From positions 1 to 64,000 of the forward strand of contig CACDII010000005.1 in NCBI GenBank assembly GCA_902552985.1: 64,000 bases of DNA, read 5' to 3'. Made by a program: the position numbers and the translations under genes. The notes below the pieces were generated by a model, which saw nothing but the letters and a program-made list of their open reading frames with translations, had not been told where the DNA came from and did not search any database. Positions 1 to 9,097 of this stretch are shown here, piece after piece. How positions within the stretch are numbered: the first letter of the stretch is position 1; each line of letters opens with the position of its first letter. The stretch comes from an uncultured Pelagibacteraceae bacterium. GTDB lineage: Bacteria > Pseudomonadota > Alphaproteobacteria > Pelagibacterales > Pelagibacteraceae.

Positions 1-2331
1 AATCTCTACTTGAATTTTTTTATCAGAATTTAGCTGTTTTGTATCTAAATATGAAAATGCAACACTTTTGTTAACAAAATGAGCAAATCCTCCAGATGTA
101 ACATAACCGATACTTTTATCGCCTTTCATAACTGCCTCATTAAAAGTTACATCTATGTCGTTAGTTTCTACAATAAGTGGTGTAATTTTATTTTTACTAT
201 TATCTTTTTTAGCTGAATCTTTTCCAATAAACTCTTTATCCCAATTAATAAATATATCTAATCCTGTTTCTTTTGCTGTAAAATCTGGTCTATAATCAAG
301 AGTCCATGCACCCCAATTTTTCTCTAATCTCATTGACATTAATGCTCTTGATCCAAAAGGTTTTATATTAAATTCTTTACCAGCCTGAGTTATTTCTTCA
401 TATAATTTAATTAGAAAATGTGGAGCAACATAAATTTCATAACCTAATTCTCCAGTAAATGATATTCTATTAACTATAGCAGGTACGCCTCCAACATACA
501 TTTTTCTTGAGTCTCTAAATTTAAATTTATTATTTGAGATATCTTCTCTAACAATTTTTTGAAGAAGATCCCTCGATTTAGGTCCCGCAATACCTATTCC
601 ATGTAGCTCATCAGATCGATTTTTATAACTCAAATTATATTTACTCATGTGAGTTTCAAACCATCTTCTGTGCATTTCTTGTGCTGCTCCTGATCCAAAA
701 ATCATAAATTCATCTTCATCTATACATGCAACTGTTAAATCACCATAAAGTTTTCCTTTTTTTGTTAACATTGGTGTTAGTGAAATTCTTCCTGGTTTTG
801 GTAATCTTCCTGCCATCACATAGTCTAAAAATTTTCTTGAGTCTGGACCCTTAAATTCATGTTTTGAAAAATTTGCAACTTCGATTGCTCCCACATTTTC
901 TCTTACATTAATTACTTCTTTTGAAACATAGTTATGTGATCTAGATCTTTTTATAGTAGGTTCTTCATAGGCATCATCTTTATTTTTTGCGAACCACAAA
1001 ACACTTTCTAAGCCAAAAGCATCACCCATTACTGCGCCTTGGTTTACAAATCGATCGTATAATGCAGTAGTTTTTTGTCTTCTACCTTTTGGTAAAGTTT
1101 CATTTGGAAATGTCATTATGAATCTTCTTTCATAATTTTCTGAAGATTTAATTGTTCCATATTGTGGAGAAGCATAATCTCCAAACCTTGCTACATCCAT
1201 TGCCCAAACATCAATTGATGGTTCCCCATCGATTATCCATTCCGCTAAACATTTACCAACACCTCCGCCTTGGCAAAAACCGGCCATAACACCTACTGCT
1301 ACCCAATAATTTTTCATTCCTGGAACAGGACCTATTAATGGACTTCCGTCTGGTCCAAAAGTGAAAGGACCATTTACAATATTTTTAATTCCTGCTTTTT
1401 CTAAAGCTGGCATTCTCTCAAAACCAATTGCTAGCCTGTCCTGAATGTTATCTAATTTCGGTTCTAAAAGTTCATGACCAAAATTCATAGGAGTTCCTTC
1501 AATCTTCCAAGGGGTAGATTTTTGCTCGTATGTACCTAACAACATTCCTTTTCCTTCTTGTCTGAAATAAATATTACCTTCAAAATCTGTTCCAATTGGT
1601 AGTCTTTGGTCTCCTAAGGCTTCAATTTCTGGAATCGCTTCAGTAATTAAATAATGATGCTCCATTGGTTGAACGGGTAAATTTAATCCAGCTAATTTGC
1701 CAACTTCCCTTGCCCATAAACCTCCAGCATTAATAACTATTTCTGCATTAATATTTCCTTTGTCCGTTACAACATTCCAAGAACCATCTGCTTTCTGTTT
1801 AGTATCTTTAACAACAGTATGAGTATAATATTTTCCTCCATAAACTTTAGCTGCTTTTGCAAAAGCGTAAGTAACTCCTGAAGGATCGACCTCTCCATCT
1901 ATTGGATCCCATAATGCTAAAAGATATCTAGAAGGATCTATAAGTGGGTTTTTCTTTTTAACTTCTTCAAGTGAAATAAATTCCTGATCTAAACCCATGT
2001 ATCTAGCTTTTGATCTTTCTCTTTTAAGATATTCCGCCCATACATCATTTGACGCTAAATAAAATCCTCCACTCGGTTTAAATCCACAAGAATGTCCTGA
2101 CTCTTTTTCTATTTCTTTATAAAGACCTATTGTGTAGGCCATCATTCTAGAAATATTTGGGTCTGAGGAAATTACATGAACATTTCCAGCTGCATGCCAC
2201 GATGATCCTGAAGTTAATTCGTTACGCTCTAATAATATACAATCTTTTAAACCAAATTTAGAGAGGTGGTATAGAATTGAGCAACCGACTACACCACCTC
2301 CAATTATTACTACTTTGGAGTTTTTCTCCAT
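1..2331 (-). CDS. Dimethylglycine dehydrogenase / sarcosine dehydrogenase-like FAD oxidoreductase with C-terminal GcvT (THF-binding) domain; C-terminus runs off the window
   Basis: My minus-strand translation from ATG at 2331 begins MEKNSKVVIIGGGVVGCSILYHLSKFG (FAD Rossmann motif) and continues into GcvT-like sequence (RISFTGELGYEIYV). Absent from the ORF track because no stop lies inside the window. Start overlaps the stop of the downstream-listed BHMT ORF. Confidence 0.85.
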   Translation of the reverse strand, partial: MEKNSKVVIIGGGVVGCSILYHLSKFGLKDCILLERNELTSGSSWHAAGNVHVISSDPNISRMMAYTIGLYKEIEKESGHSCGFKPSGGFYLASNDVWAEYLKRERSKARYMGLDQEFISLEEVKKKNPLIDPSRYLLALWDPIDGEVDPSGVTYAFAKAAKVYGGKYYTHTVVKDTKQKADGSWNVVTDKGNINAEIVINAGGLWAREVGKLAGLNLPVQPMEHHYLITEAIPEIEALGDQRLPIGTDFEGNIYFRQEGKGMLLGTYEQKSTPWKIEGTPMNFGHELLEPKLDNIQDRLAIGFERMPALEKAGIKNIVNGPFTFGPDGSPLIGPVPGMKNYWVAVGVMAGFCQGGGVGKCLAEWIIDGEPSIDVWAMDVARFGDYASPQYGTIKSSENYERRFIMTFPNETLPKGRRQKTTALYDRFVNQGAVMGDAFGLESVLWFAKNKDDAYEEPTIKRSRSHNYVSKEVINVRENVGAIEVANFSKHEFKGPDSRKFLDYVMAGRLPKPGRISLTPMLTKKGKLYGDLTVACIDEDEFMIFGSGAAQEMHRRWFETHMSKYNLSYKNRSDELHGIGIAGPKSRDLLQKIVREDISNNKFKFRDSRKMYVGGVPAIVNRISFTGELGYEIYVAPHFLIKLYEEITQAGKEFNIKPFGSRALMSMRLEKNWGAWTLDYRPDFTAKETGLDIFINWDKEFIGKDSAKKDNSKNKITPLIVETNDIDVTFNEAVMKGDKSIGYVTSGGFAHFVNKSVAFSYLDTKQLNSDKKIQVEI

Positions 2332-3377
2332 TAATATTTATCTTTCATTTTTGTGTTTAACTCTAAAAATGATTTATCTTTTCCATGAAGCCAGTGTCTG
2401 CTCATATCTGGATAATATTTATATGAAATTGGTTTTCTACCTAATGCAACTGCCATTTCTCTAACATGATGAGGTTCAGCTCCGCAACAAATTCCAATAA
2501 GATTTATTTTTTTCTTTTCGCAATCTTTTGCAAACTCAGCCATTTCAAATCTGTTGCAATACAAATTGTCTAATGCAACAGGAAATGCATTTCCTCCTGG
2601 AATACAATCGCATCCAGGATCAGATGCATTTAAAAAACCTGGTTGCTCTTCTGTAGTTCTGTAAGGAACTGGTAAAGCAGCAACATGACACGAAACCTTG
2701 CTTCTGATTTCAGGTAAAAGTTTCATTGTCATTTTTGGTCCTCTGTAACAATTTAAACCAACTACATCAGCACCAAGATCTTCCATTATTTTGCATGCTT
2801 CTCCTGGAGTATGTCCCTCTCTTGTCTTGTCACCTTTTTTAATTGAAAAATTTGTTACAGCAATCAGACCCTCATCTTTAATTGCTTTTAAAGCAATTTT
2901 CATTTCCTCAGTCCAATTTATTGTTTCTGCAACAATAAAATCTACTCCTGCTTCTTTTGCCCAAGCTACTTGCTCTTCATACATTTTTTGGCATTTGGAA
3001 TGACTTTTTTTATCACTTGGGTCATAAATGTTTGTATTAGCAACATCACCACAAACTAATAAATCAAGATCTTTAAACTCTTCTCTTGCATCTTTAGCAA
3101 TCTGTAATGCATTTTTCTGTAGTGGCTCTAATAGATCTTCTTTGCCAATTAAACGCAATTTTTCTCTATGTCCATAATAAGTAAATGCTTGAACAATATC
3201 AGATCCAGCCCTGATAAATTCTCTATGTAATTGAGAAACTACCTCTGGGTGTTCCAAAACAACTTCGGGCACAAACGCACCGGCTGACAAATACCCTCTT
3301 CTTTCCATTGCAAATAAGTATCCTTCGGCAAATAGAACAGGCCCCTCATTAAGTCTAGTAATTAAATCTTTTTTCAT
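2331..3377 (-). CDS. bhmT: Betaine-homocysteine S-methyltransferase family
   Basis: Homocysteine S-methyltransferase family sequence with Zn-Cys motif near the C-term (GICCGAEPHHVREMA) and GLNCYRGP; operonic with the DMGDH-like gene. Confidence 0.85.
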   Translation of the reverse strand: MKKDLITRLNEGPVLFAEGYLFAMERRGYLSAGAFVPEVVLEHPEVVSQLHREFIRAGSDIVQAFTYYGHREKLRLIGKEDLLEPLQKNALQIAKDAREEFKDLDLLVCGDVANTNIYDPSDKKSHSKCQKMYEEQVAWAKEAGVDFIVAETINWTEEMKIALKAIKDEGLIAVTNFSIKKGDKTREGHTPGEACKIMEDLGADVVGLNCYRGPKMTMKLLPEIRSKVSCHVAALPVPYRTTEEQPGFLNASDPGCDCIPGGNAFPVALDNLYCNRFEMAEFAKDCEKKKINLIGICCGAEPHHVREMAVALGRKPISYKYYPDMSRHWLHGKDKSFLELNTKMKDKY

Positions 3378-3480
3378 AAATTTCTCCTTTTTTATTTTCT
3401 GTTTGATTTTTGATTAAAGAAAAAAAAATTAGATACTCTGGATAGAATTTGAATGAATATGATAATAAAATCTATTTAAG

Positions 3481-3520
3481 TATATATGATCAAATCTCGA
3501 ATATCCGATCACAAGGTACT
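3481..3520 (-). promoter_or_regulatory. Candidate structured 5' leader of the BHMT gene (possible SAM-type riboswitch)
   Basis: Minus strand reads TTGTGATCGGATATTCGAGATTTGATCATATATAC: TGATC...GATCA stem with an A/U-rich loop and 3' tail. SAM-II/SAM-V riboswitches are known in SAR11 methionine-cycle genes. Consensus not verified. Confidence 0.3.
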
Positions 3521-3683
3521 CTTTTATAAATTTTCGTCCCTCTTTGGACATATTAAAAATTTATATGTTAATTAAACTCTTTGCAAAAACATTTTATCTA
3601 CAACTTAAAGTTGAAACGTATTTGCTTTTTTCTTTTCAGTGTGTTCTGATGTAGCTATTCAAATAAATATAAAGAGGAGAATA

Positions 3684-4706
3684 ATGAAAAAAATAAGAAA
3701 TATAATTTTTTCGGCTCTTGTTTTGATGGGTTTCACTTCTTTTAGTGGAGTTGCAAATGCAGAGTGCGGAAAGTTAGTAATTGCTGAGCAAAACTGGGCG
3801 TCAGCAGAATTAATGGCTAACGTTGATAAAATAATCTTAGAAAAAGGTTATGGATGTGAAGTAGAGTTAATTCCAGGCGCAACAATGCCAACTTTTACTT
3901 CAATGGACGAAAAAGGTGAGCCAGACATGAACCCTGAACAATGGGCTAATGCTGTTTACACTCCTTTAAAAAAAGCTGTTTCAGAAAAAAGATTAATCAT
4001 TGCCAACAAAGCACCTATTACAGGTTTAGGTGAAGGTTGGTGGATAACTCCTGGAACTCTTGAAAAAATTCCAGAAATTAAAGGTATGACTGCTATGGAA
4101 ATTTTAGAACATCCTGAGTGGTTTCCTTCTAAAGAAGATCCATCAAAAGGAGCTTTTGTTGGATGTCCAGCTGGATGGGGATGTCAATTAGCTAATGCAA
4201 ATCTTTTCAGAGCTTTTGAAATGGAAAAAAAAGGTTGGGTATTAATTGATCCAGGTTCTGCAGCAGGTTTAGATGGTACGATATCTAAAGCAGCTGACTC
4301 TGGAGATCCTTGGTTTGGTTACTACTGGAACCCAACATCAATGGTTGGAAAATATGGTTTAATTCCTGTAGATTTTGGTGTGAAATTTCACAGCAGAGAC
4401 AACTGGGATAACTGTATAACTTTAGCTGAGCAAGATTGTGCAGATCCACAACCAACTGCTTGGACAAAATCTGAAGTTAATTCAATTGTTACTGCAAACT
4501 TTGCTGAAACTGGAGGAAAAGCCGCTTTAAAATATGTTAAAAAGCGTACTTACCCAGGTGAAGTAATGAATGCAATGCTTGTATATATGGCAGATAACCA
4601 AGCTAAAGGTTCAGATGCAGCAATTGAGTTTTTAAGTAAACATGAAAATGTTTGGGGCAAATGGGTATCTGGAGCAGCTAAGAAAAAAATCAAAGCTGGT
4701 CTTTAA
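3684..4706 (+). CDS. Glycine betaine/proline-type ABC transporter substrate-binding protein (OpuAC/ProX)
   Basis: Signal peptide MKKIRNIIFSALVLMGFTSFSGVANA, then EQNWASAELMANVDKIILEKGYGCEVELIPGA. ATG at 3684 with AGGAGA upstream is a better start than the track's 3639 (GTG). Confidence 0.85.
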   Translation: MKKIRNIIFSALVLMGFTSFSGVANAECGKLVIAEQNWASAELMANVDKIILEKGYGCEVELIPGATMPTFTSMDEKGEPDMNPEQWANAVYTPLKKAVSEKRLIIANKAPITGLGEGWWITPGTLEKIPEIKGMTAMEILEHPEWFPSKEDPSKGAFVGCPAGWGCQLANANLFRAFEMEKKGWVLIDPGSAAGLDGTISKAADSGDPWFGYYWNPTSMVGKYGLIPVDFGVKFHSRDNWDNCITLAEQDCADPQPTAWTKSEVNSIVTANFAETGGKAALKYVKKRTYPGEVMNAMLVYMADNQAKGSDAAIEFLSKHENVWGKWVSGAAKKKIKAGL

Positions 4707-4718
4707 GATATAATTTAT

Positions 4719-4750
4719 TTAACGAGCCTATTTAATTGTAGGCTCGTTAA
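4719..4750 (+). terminator. Intercistronic rho-independent-type hairpin between binding protein and permease
   Basis: TTAACGAGCCTA (4719-4730) / TAGGCTCGTTAA (4739-4750): perfect 12-bp inverted repeat followed by TTTTTT. Confidence 0.85.
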
Positions 4751-4766
4751 TTTTTTAAGGAATTAA

Positions 4767-5651
4767 ATGGAATTTTTAACAAAATTTCCTGTAATGGAAC
4801 GTACATCCCTAATGGAATTGAGAAAAGGGATTGATCACGCCTTTAGAGAATTTTCAAGAGCATATGGAGATGGTATAGAAGCCTTTTTCGATCCATTATT
4901 ATTTTTTTTAATTAGATTAGAAAAATTACTATTAGCTACACCTTGGCCAATCATATTATTGATATTAGCTGGATTAGCGTGGGTAGGTTCTAGAAGTTGG
5001 AAACTTGTTGTTGGTAGTGTTGTTGCTTTTATGCTTATTGGATACTTTGGTATGTGGAAAGATTGTATGGCAACTGTTGCAATCATTACTGTATGTACAA
5101 TAATTTGTATAACTGTTGGAATACCAATAGGAGTGCTAATGGCAAGATCAAACAGAGTTGAAAAATCAATGCTACCTGTTTTAGATATGATGCAAACTAT
5201 CCCGAGTTTTGTTTATTTAATTCCAATCTTAATGTTACTTGGTATAGGGAAAATTCCAGGTCTAATAGCGGTTTGTATATATGCAATCCCGCCAGTTATA
5301 AGATTAACAAATTTAGGGATTAGAGAAGTAGATAAAGAAACAATAGAAGCTAGTGAAGCCTTTGGTGCTACAAAATTACAAAAATTAAAAACTGTTCAAA
5401 TACCATTGGCACTTCCAACTGTTTTTGCTGGAGTGAATCAAACAATCATGATGGCTTTAGCTATGGTAGTTATAGCTTCTATGATTGGAGTTAAAGGTCT
5501 AGGGGTACCTATTTTAAGAGCCATTTCAAATCAATATTTAGCCTTAGGTTTGTTTAATGGACTGGCGATTGTAGCATTGGCAATTATTTTTGATCGAATA
5601 ACTCAAGAATACGGACGAAGAATCCAAAAGCATAGAGGGATTAAAAGGTAA
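4767..5651 (+). CDS. Glycine betaine/proline-type ABC transporter permease (ProW/OpuAB)
   Basis: Multi-TM protein with EASEAFGATKLQKLKTVQIPLALPTVFAGVNQT (EAA-type loop). Confidence 0.85.
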   Translation: MEFLTKFPVMERTSLMELRKGIDHAFREFSRAYGDGIEAFFDPLLFFLIRLEKLLLATPWPIILLILAGLAWVGSRSWKLVVGSVVAFMLIGYFGMWKDCMATVAIITVCTIICITVGIPIGVLMARSNRVEKSMLPVLDMMQTIPSFVYLIPILMLLGIGKIPGLIAVCIYAIPPVIRLTNLGIREVDKETIEASEAFGATKLQKLKTVQIPLALPTVFAGVNQTIMMALAMVVIASMIGVKGLGVPILRAISNQYLALGLFNGLAIVALAIIFDRITQEYGRRIQKHRGIKR

Positions 5652-5721
5652 GTCCTTTTGCAACACCCCTTAAGATCCGATTTTTATAGACACTTATTTT
5701 AAAATAAATAAATATCTCGGC

Positions 5722-6450
5722 ATGAATTTTTCAATGGAAATTAGCCCGAAAACTGACCTTTTGACTCTTCCTAATTTAAAAGACGTTTACATCACTTTTT
5801 TACCAGGAGGAAATTATAAGGAAACTGCTGATAAAGCCGATGAATTAGTAAAAAAAGGGTTCAACCCTATCCCTCATTTTCCAGCTAGATCAATTACAAA
5901 TAGCGCACAACTAAAAGAATATGTTTTAAGGTGCAAAGATGTAGGGGTTAAGCAGGTTTTAGTTATTGGGGGAAGCAGGGAGCCTGTTGGAGATTATGAG
6001 AGCTCAATTCAACTTTTAGAGACTGGCTATTTTGAGGGTATGAAGATAGGAATTGCTGGACATCCCGAGGGGAGTCCTGATATATCCGACTCGGTTTTAG
6101 AAAAAGCTATGAAAGATAAAAAGCCTTACGCAGACTATATAGTGACTCAGTGGTTATTAAACCCGCAGCCTATTATAGATTTTATTTCAAAGCAGTCTGT
6201 ACCAGTTCATGTTGGAATTACAGGACCTTTAAAAATAACAAGTTTAATAAAATTTGCTAATATTGTTGGTGCTAAAAATTCCATTAATTTTATTAAATCT
6301 AATTTTAGCAAGGCTTTAGATTTAATGAAACCTAAAGACCCTAATGATTTAATTGAAAAGATAAAAAATCATACTAATCATTTTCATATATATACATTCG
6401 GTGGCTTAAAGGAAACTAACCAATGGTTAAAGGATAACAACTATGCCTAA
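5722..6450 (+). CDS. Methylenetetrahydrofolate reductase (MetF) family, short form
   Basis: MetF-like segments: NPIPHFPARSI, VLVIGGSREP, GIAGHPEGSPD, QWLLNPQPIIDFI. Confidence 0.75.
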   Translation: MNFSMEISPKTDLLTLPNLKDVYITFLPGGNYKETADKADELVKKGFNPIPHFPARSITNSAQLKEYVLRCKDVGVKQVLVIGGSREPVGDYESSIQLLETGYFEGMKIGIAGHPEGSPDISDSVLEKAMKDKKPYADYIVTQWLLNPQPIIDFISKQSVPVHVGITGPLKITSLIKFANIVGAKNSINFIKSNFSKALDLMKPKDPNDLIEKIKNHTNHFHIYTFGGLKETNQWLKDNNYA

Positions 6451-7909
6451 AAAAAAGAAAAAAAAATCAAAAAAAAATAAAAAAAAATCAAAAAAAAATA
6501 AAAAAAAAAATAAAAAAATAAAAAGTAAAAAAGCTAAATCGCCATCTATGAGAGTGGAGAAAGTTGACTATAGTAAATTAAAACATGAAACTTCAGTTGA
6601 TCAGTCAGATAGGCATGTTCCATATAATTTAAGACAAAGTGGACCAACAAAAGTAGAAATGCTAATTTCTACAAGAGTAAGAAAATCCCCTTATTGGCAT
6701 TTATCAATGAAAGCTGGTTGTTGGAGAGCTACTGTTTACAATAGAATTTACCATCCAAGAGGTTATGTAAAACCAGAAAAAGGTGGTGCAATGGTTGAGT
6801 ATGAGGCTATCAAAAAACACGTTACTATGTGGAACGTTGCAGTCGAAAGACAAATAAGAGTCAAAGGACCAGATGCTGAAAAATTTACAGATTATGTAAT
6901 TACAAGAGATGCAACAAAAATCTCTCCTATGAGAGCTAGATACGTAATTTTATGTAACTATAAAGGTGGAGTACTAAATGATCCTATACTTTTAAGAATA
7001 TCTGAAGATGAATTTTGGTTTAGTTTATCAGATAGTGATATAGGTCTTTACCTGCAAGGTGTAAATGCTGACAAAAGATTCAATGTTGAAATAGATGAAA
7101 TTGATGCTTGTCCAGTTCAAATTCAAGGTCCAAAATCAAAAGCACTTATGAAAGATTTAATTGGAGATCACGTTGATTTAGATAACATGCCTTACTATGG
7201 TTTAGCTGAAGCTAAAGTAGGTGGTAGAAGTTGTGTAATTTCTCAATCAGGTTTCTCAGGTGAAGCTGGTTACGAAATATATTTAAGAGATGCAACTAAG
7301 TATGCTGATGATATGTGGAATGCAGTTCTTAAGGCTGGAAAAAAACATAAACTCATGGTTATTGCTCCTGCCCACCACAGAAGAATTCAAGCTGGAATTC
7401 TTTCTTGGGGTCAAGATTTAGATGCTGAACATAATCCATTTCAATGTAATTTAGGTTATCAAGTTTCATTATCAGGAAAAGGTGAATGGAATAAAACTGC
7501 AGATTATGTTGGAAAAGAAGCTTTAGAAAAAATGAAAGAAGAATTAAAGAATGGTGGTAAACCTTACAAACTTCAACTAGTTGGTTTGGTGCTTGGTGGA
7601 AAACCAATTGAGGAATATGCGCCAGACTTTTGGTTAATTTCTAATGAAAGTGGCGGAAAACCAGTAGGCTTTATCACTTCGCCTTGGTATCACCCAGAAA
7701 AAAAGACAAATATAGCTATGGGATACGTTCCGTTTGATGGTACGTTAAATCAAAATGGTTTTCCCAAAGGTACAAAAGGAACAAAATTTAAAGTTCATTT
7801 GCCTGCGAAATATTCTGAAAAACCAGGCAAGCCAGTAGATGCTGTGGTTGTGGATATACCATTTACTGAATCCTATTATGCGAATACAAGGGAAGTTGTA
7901 AAAGGTTAA
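6443..7909 (+). CDS. GcvT-family (aminomethyltransferase / DmdA-like) protein with a poly-lysine N-terminal extension
   Basis: VERQIRVKGPDAEKFTDYVITRD, GGVLNDPILLRIS, CPVQIQGPKSKALM, GFSGEAGYEIYLRD. 8-nt overlap with the MetF-like gene (TATGCCTAA). An internal ATG at 6548 would remove the Lys tract. Confidence 0.75.
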   Translation: MPKKKKKKSKKNKKKSKKNKKKNKKIKSKKAKSPSMRVEKVDYSKLKHETSVDQSDRHVPYNLRQSGPTKVEMLISTRVRKSPYWHLSMKAGCWRATVYNRIYHPRGYVKPEKGGAMVEYEAIKKHVTMWNVAVERQIRVKGPDAEKFTDYVITRDATKISPMRARYVILCNYKGGVLNDPILLRISEDEFWFSLSDSDIGLYLQGVNADKRFNVEIDEIDACPVQIQGPKSKALMKDLIGDHVDLDNMPYYGLAEAKVGGRSCVISQSGFSGEAGYEIYLRDATKYADDMWNAVLKAGKKHKLMVIAPAHHRRIQAGILSWGQDLDAEHNPFQCNLGYQVSLSGKGEWNKTADYVGKEALEKMKEELKNGGKPYKLQLVGLVLGGKPIEEYAPDFWLISNESGGKPVGFITSPWYHPEKKTNIAMGYVPFDGTLNQNGFPKGTKGTKFKVHLPAKYSEKPGKPVDAVVVDIPFTESYYANTREVVKG

Positions 7910-7917
7910 ATATTTTG

Positions 7918-7956
7918 AAAAAGGGGGATTGTTTTTTAATAACAGTCCCCTTTTTA
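7918..7956 (+). terminator. Rho-independent terminator
   Basis: AAAAAGGGGGATTGTT ... AACAGTCCCCTTTTT stem with one bulge, immediately after the 7909 stop. Confidence 0.85.
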
Positions 7957-7984
7957 TTTAATTTAAAAAAAAAATGAAAATTGA

Positions 7985-8530
7985 ATGTTTGGTGAGTTTT
8001 TAAGTATTATTGTAAAATCCTTAAAGTTAGACAAAAATCTATATAGAGATAATAAAAATTTTGGTGAACCTGCAATATATTTTGCAGGTTTGATAATGAT
8101 TTTAGATGGAATCGCAGGTGCAGTTGCTGCCAATACTATTATTAAAACAGCAATTGGAATTTCTGGATTAACAGCTATTTTAACATGGGTTATTTGGGCT
8201 ATATTTATATTTGTAGTAGGAGTTAAATTATTTCCAGACAAAGAGACCAAAGTTCCTTTTAAGAAAGTATTAGTAGCCGTAGGTTATGCTCATGCTCCTG
8301 GGATATTAAGGTTCTTTGCTATAACTCCGGATTTAATAATACCAATAATTTTTTTAACCCAATTTTGGATCTTCGCTGGACTTATTATATCTACAAAAGA
8401 AGTTTTAAATTTAAAATCAAATTTTAAGTCTTTTGGGGTAGTTTTTTTATCTTTTTTAATAATCGCCTTTTTATCAATTTCTTTTGTGATGAGTAGAATG
8501 GAAGCTTTGCCTATTAGCTCAATAAGTTAG
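7985..8530 (+). CDS. Yip1-family-like multi-pass membrane protein
   Basis: Multiple hydrophobic helices; KVLVAVGYAHAPGILRFFAITP resembles Yip1 domain proteins. Confidence 0.55.
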   Translation: MFGEFLSIIVKSLKLDKNLYRDNKNFGEPAIYFAGLIMILDGIAGAVAANTIIKTAIGISGLTAILTWVIWAIFIFVVGVKLFPDKETKVPFKKVLVAVGYAHAPGILRFFAITPDLIIPIIFLTQFWIFAGLIISTKEVLNLKSNFKSFGVVFLSFLIIAFLSISFVMSRMEALPISSIS

Positions 8531-8532
8531 AT

Positions 8533-8997
8533 TCATCTTACTTTTTCTTCTTGTTGCATTTCTGTTAAATACCGCTGGTCTATTATATTTTTTTTAACTA
8601 TTGCAATAAATTCCGCTTCAAGATTATTTTTTTTTTCTAAAATATTGTTTGTATGTTCTTTTTTATAGCTTTTGGCTAATTCTACGGTTTCTGTTTTATA
8701 GTTTTTGGCTAGTTCTACAGTTTCTGTTTTATAGTTTTTGGCTAGTTCTACAGTTTCTTTTTTATATTTTTTAGCTAATTCTACAGTTTCTTTAGTCTTA
8801 TTTAAAATATTGGTTAAATGTTCAATTGGATATTTGCCAGTTGTTGATAACACAGTTTTATTCATTCCATAATTTAAGCCTGCTTGATAAATATTTCCTG
8901 TCGAACCAGCTGTTACAGCTGGACCTAAAAAAGCTGTTGTTTCGACACAACTATTCAATAAGAACAACAGTAGTAATAACTTTTTATTATATTTCAT
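8533..8997 (-). CDS. Putative lipoprotein with 11-residue tandem repeats
   Basis: Signal peptide with lipobox-like LLNSC; four tandem copies of (K/T)ETVELAK(N/K/S)YK. Confidence 0.65.
   Translation of the reverse strand: MKYNKKLLLLLFLLNSCVETTAFLGPAVTAGSTGNIYQAGLNYGMNKTVLSTTGKYPIEHLTNILNKTKETVELAKKYKKETVELAKNYKTETVELAKNYKTETVELAKSYKKEHTNNILEKKNNLEAEFIAIVKKNIIDQRYLTEMQQEEKVR
8660..8792. repeat. 33-bp in-frame tandem repeat, about 4 copies
   Basis: Unit GTTTTATAGTTTTTGGCTAGTTCTACAGTTTCT repeated with few substitutions; encodes the 11-aa repeat of the lipoprotein. Confidence 0.85.
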
Positions 8998-9097
8998 CGA
9001 ATCACCCCAATCACACCATTATATACATACCAACCGATACTCAAGTTGCATTTTGTACTTTTTTAGTAACTGTTAATAATTTTTCAATATTTAATTT

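Noticed and set aside
5652-5721. TTATTTTAAAATAA palindrome after the permease gene as a terminator
   Set aside because: AT-only short palindrome, no stable stem or T-tract; chance expectation is high here.
6460-6530. Poly-A tract as an assembly error or mobile-element scar
   Set aside because: The frame stays open through all runs and matches the downstream gene; reported as a coding oddity instead.
6443-7909. Direct call as DMSP demethylase DmdA
   Set aside because: Related segments but different N-terminus and length; canonical DmdA identity cannot be supported by eye.
8660-8792. Direct repeats that could suggest a CRISPR array
   Set aside because: 33-bp units are contiguous, without spacers, and in frame with the lipoprotein; a protein tandem repeat.
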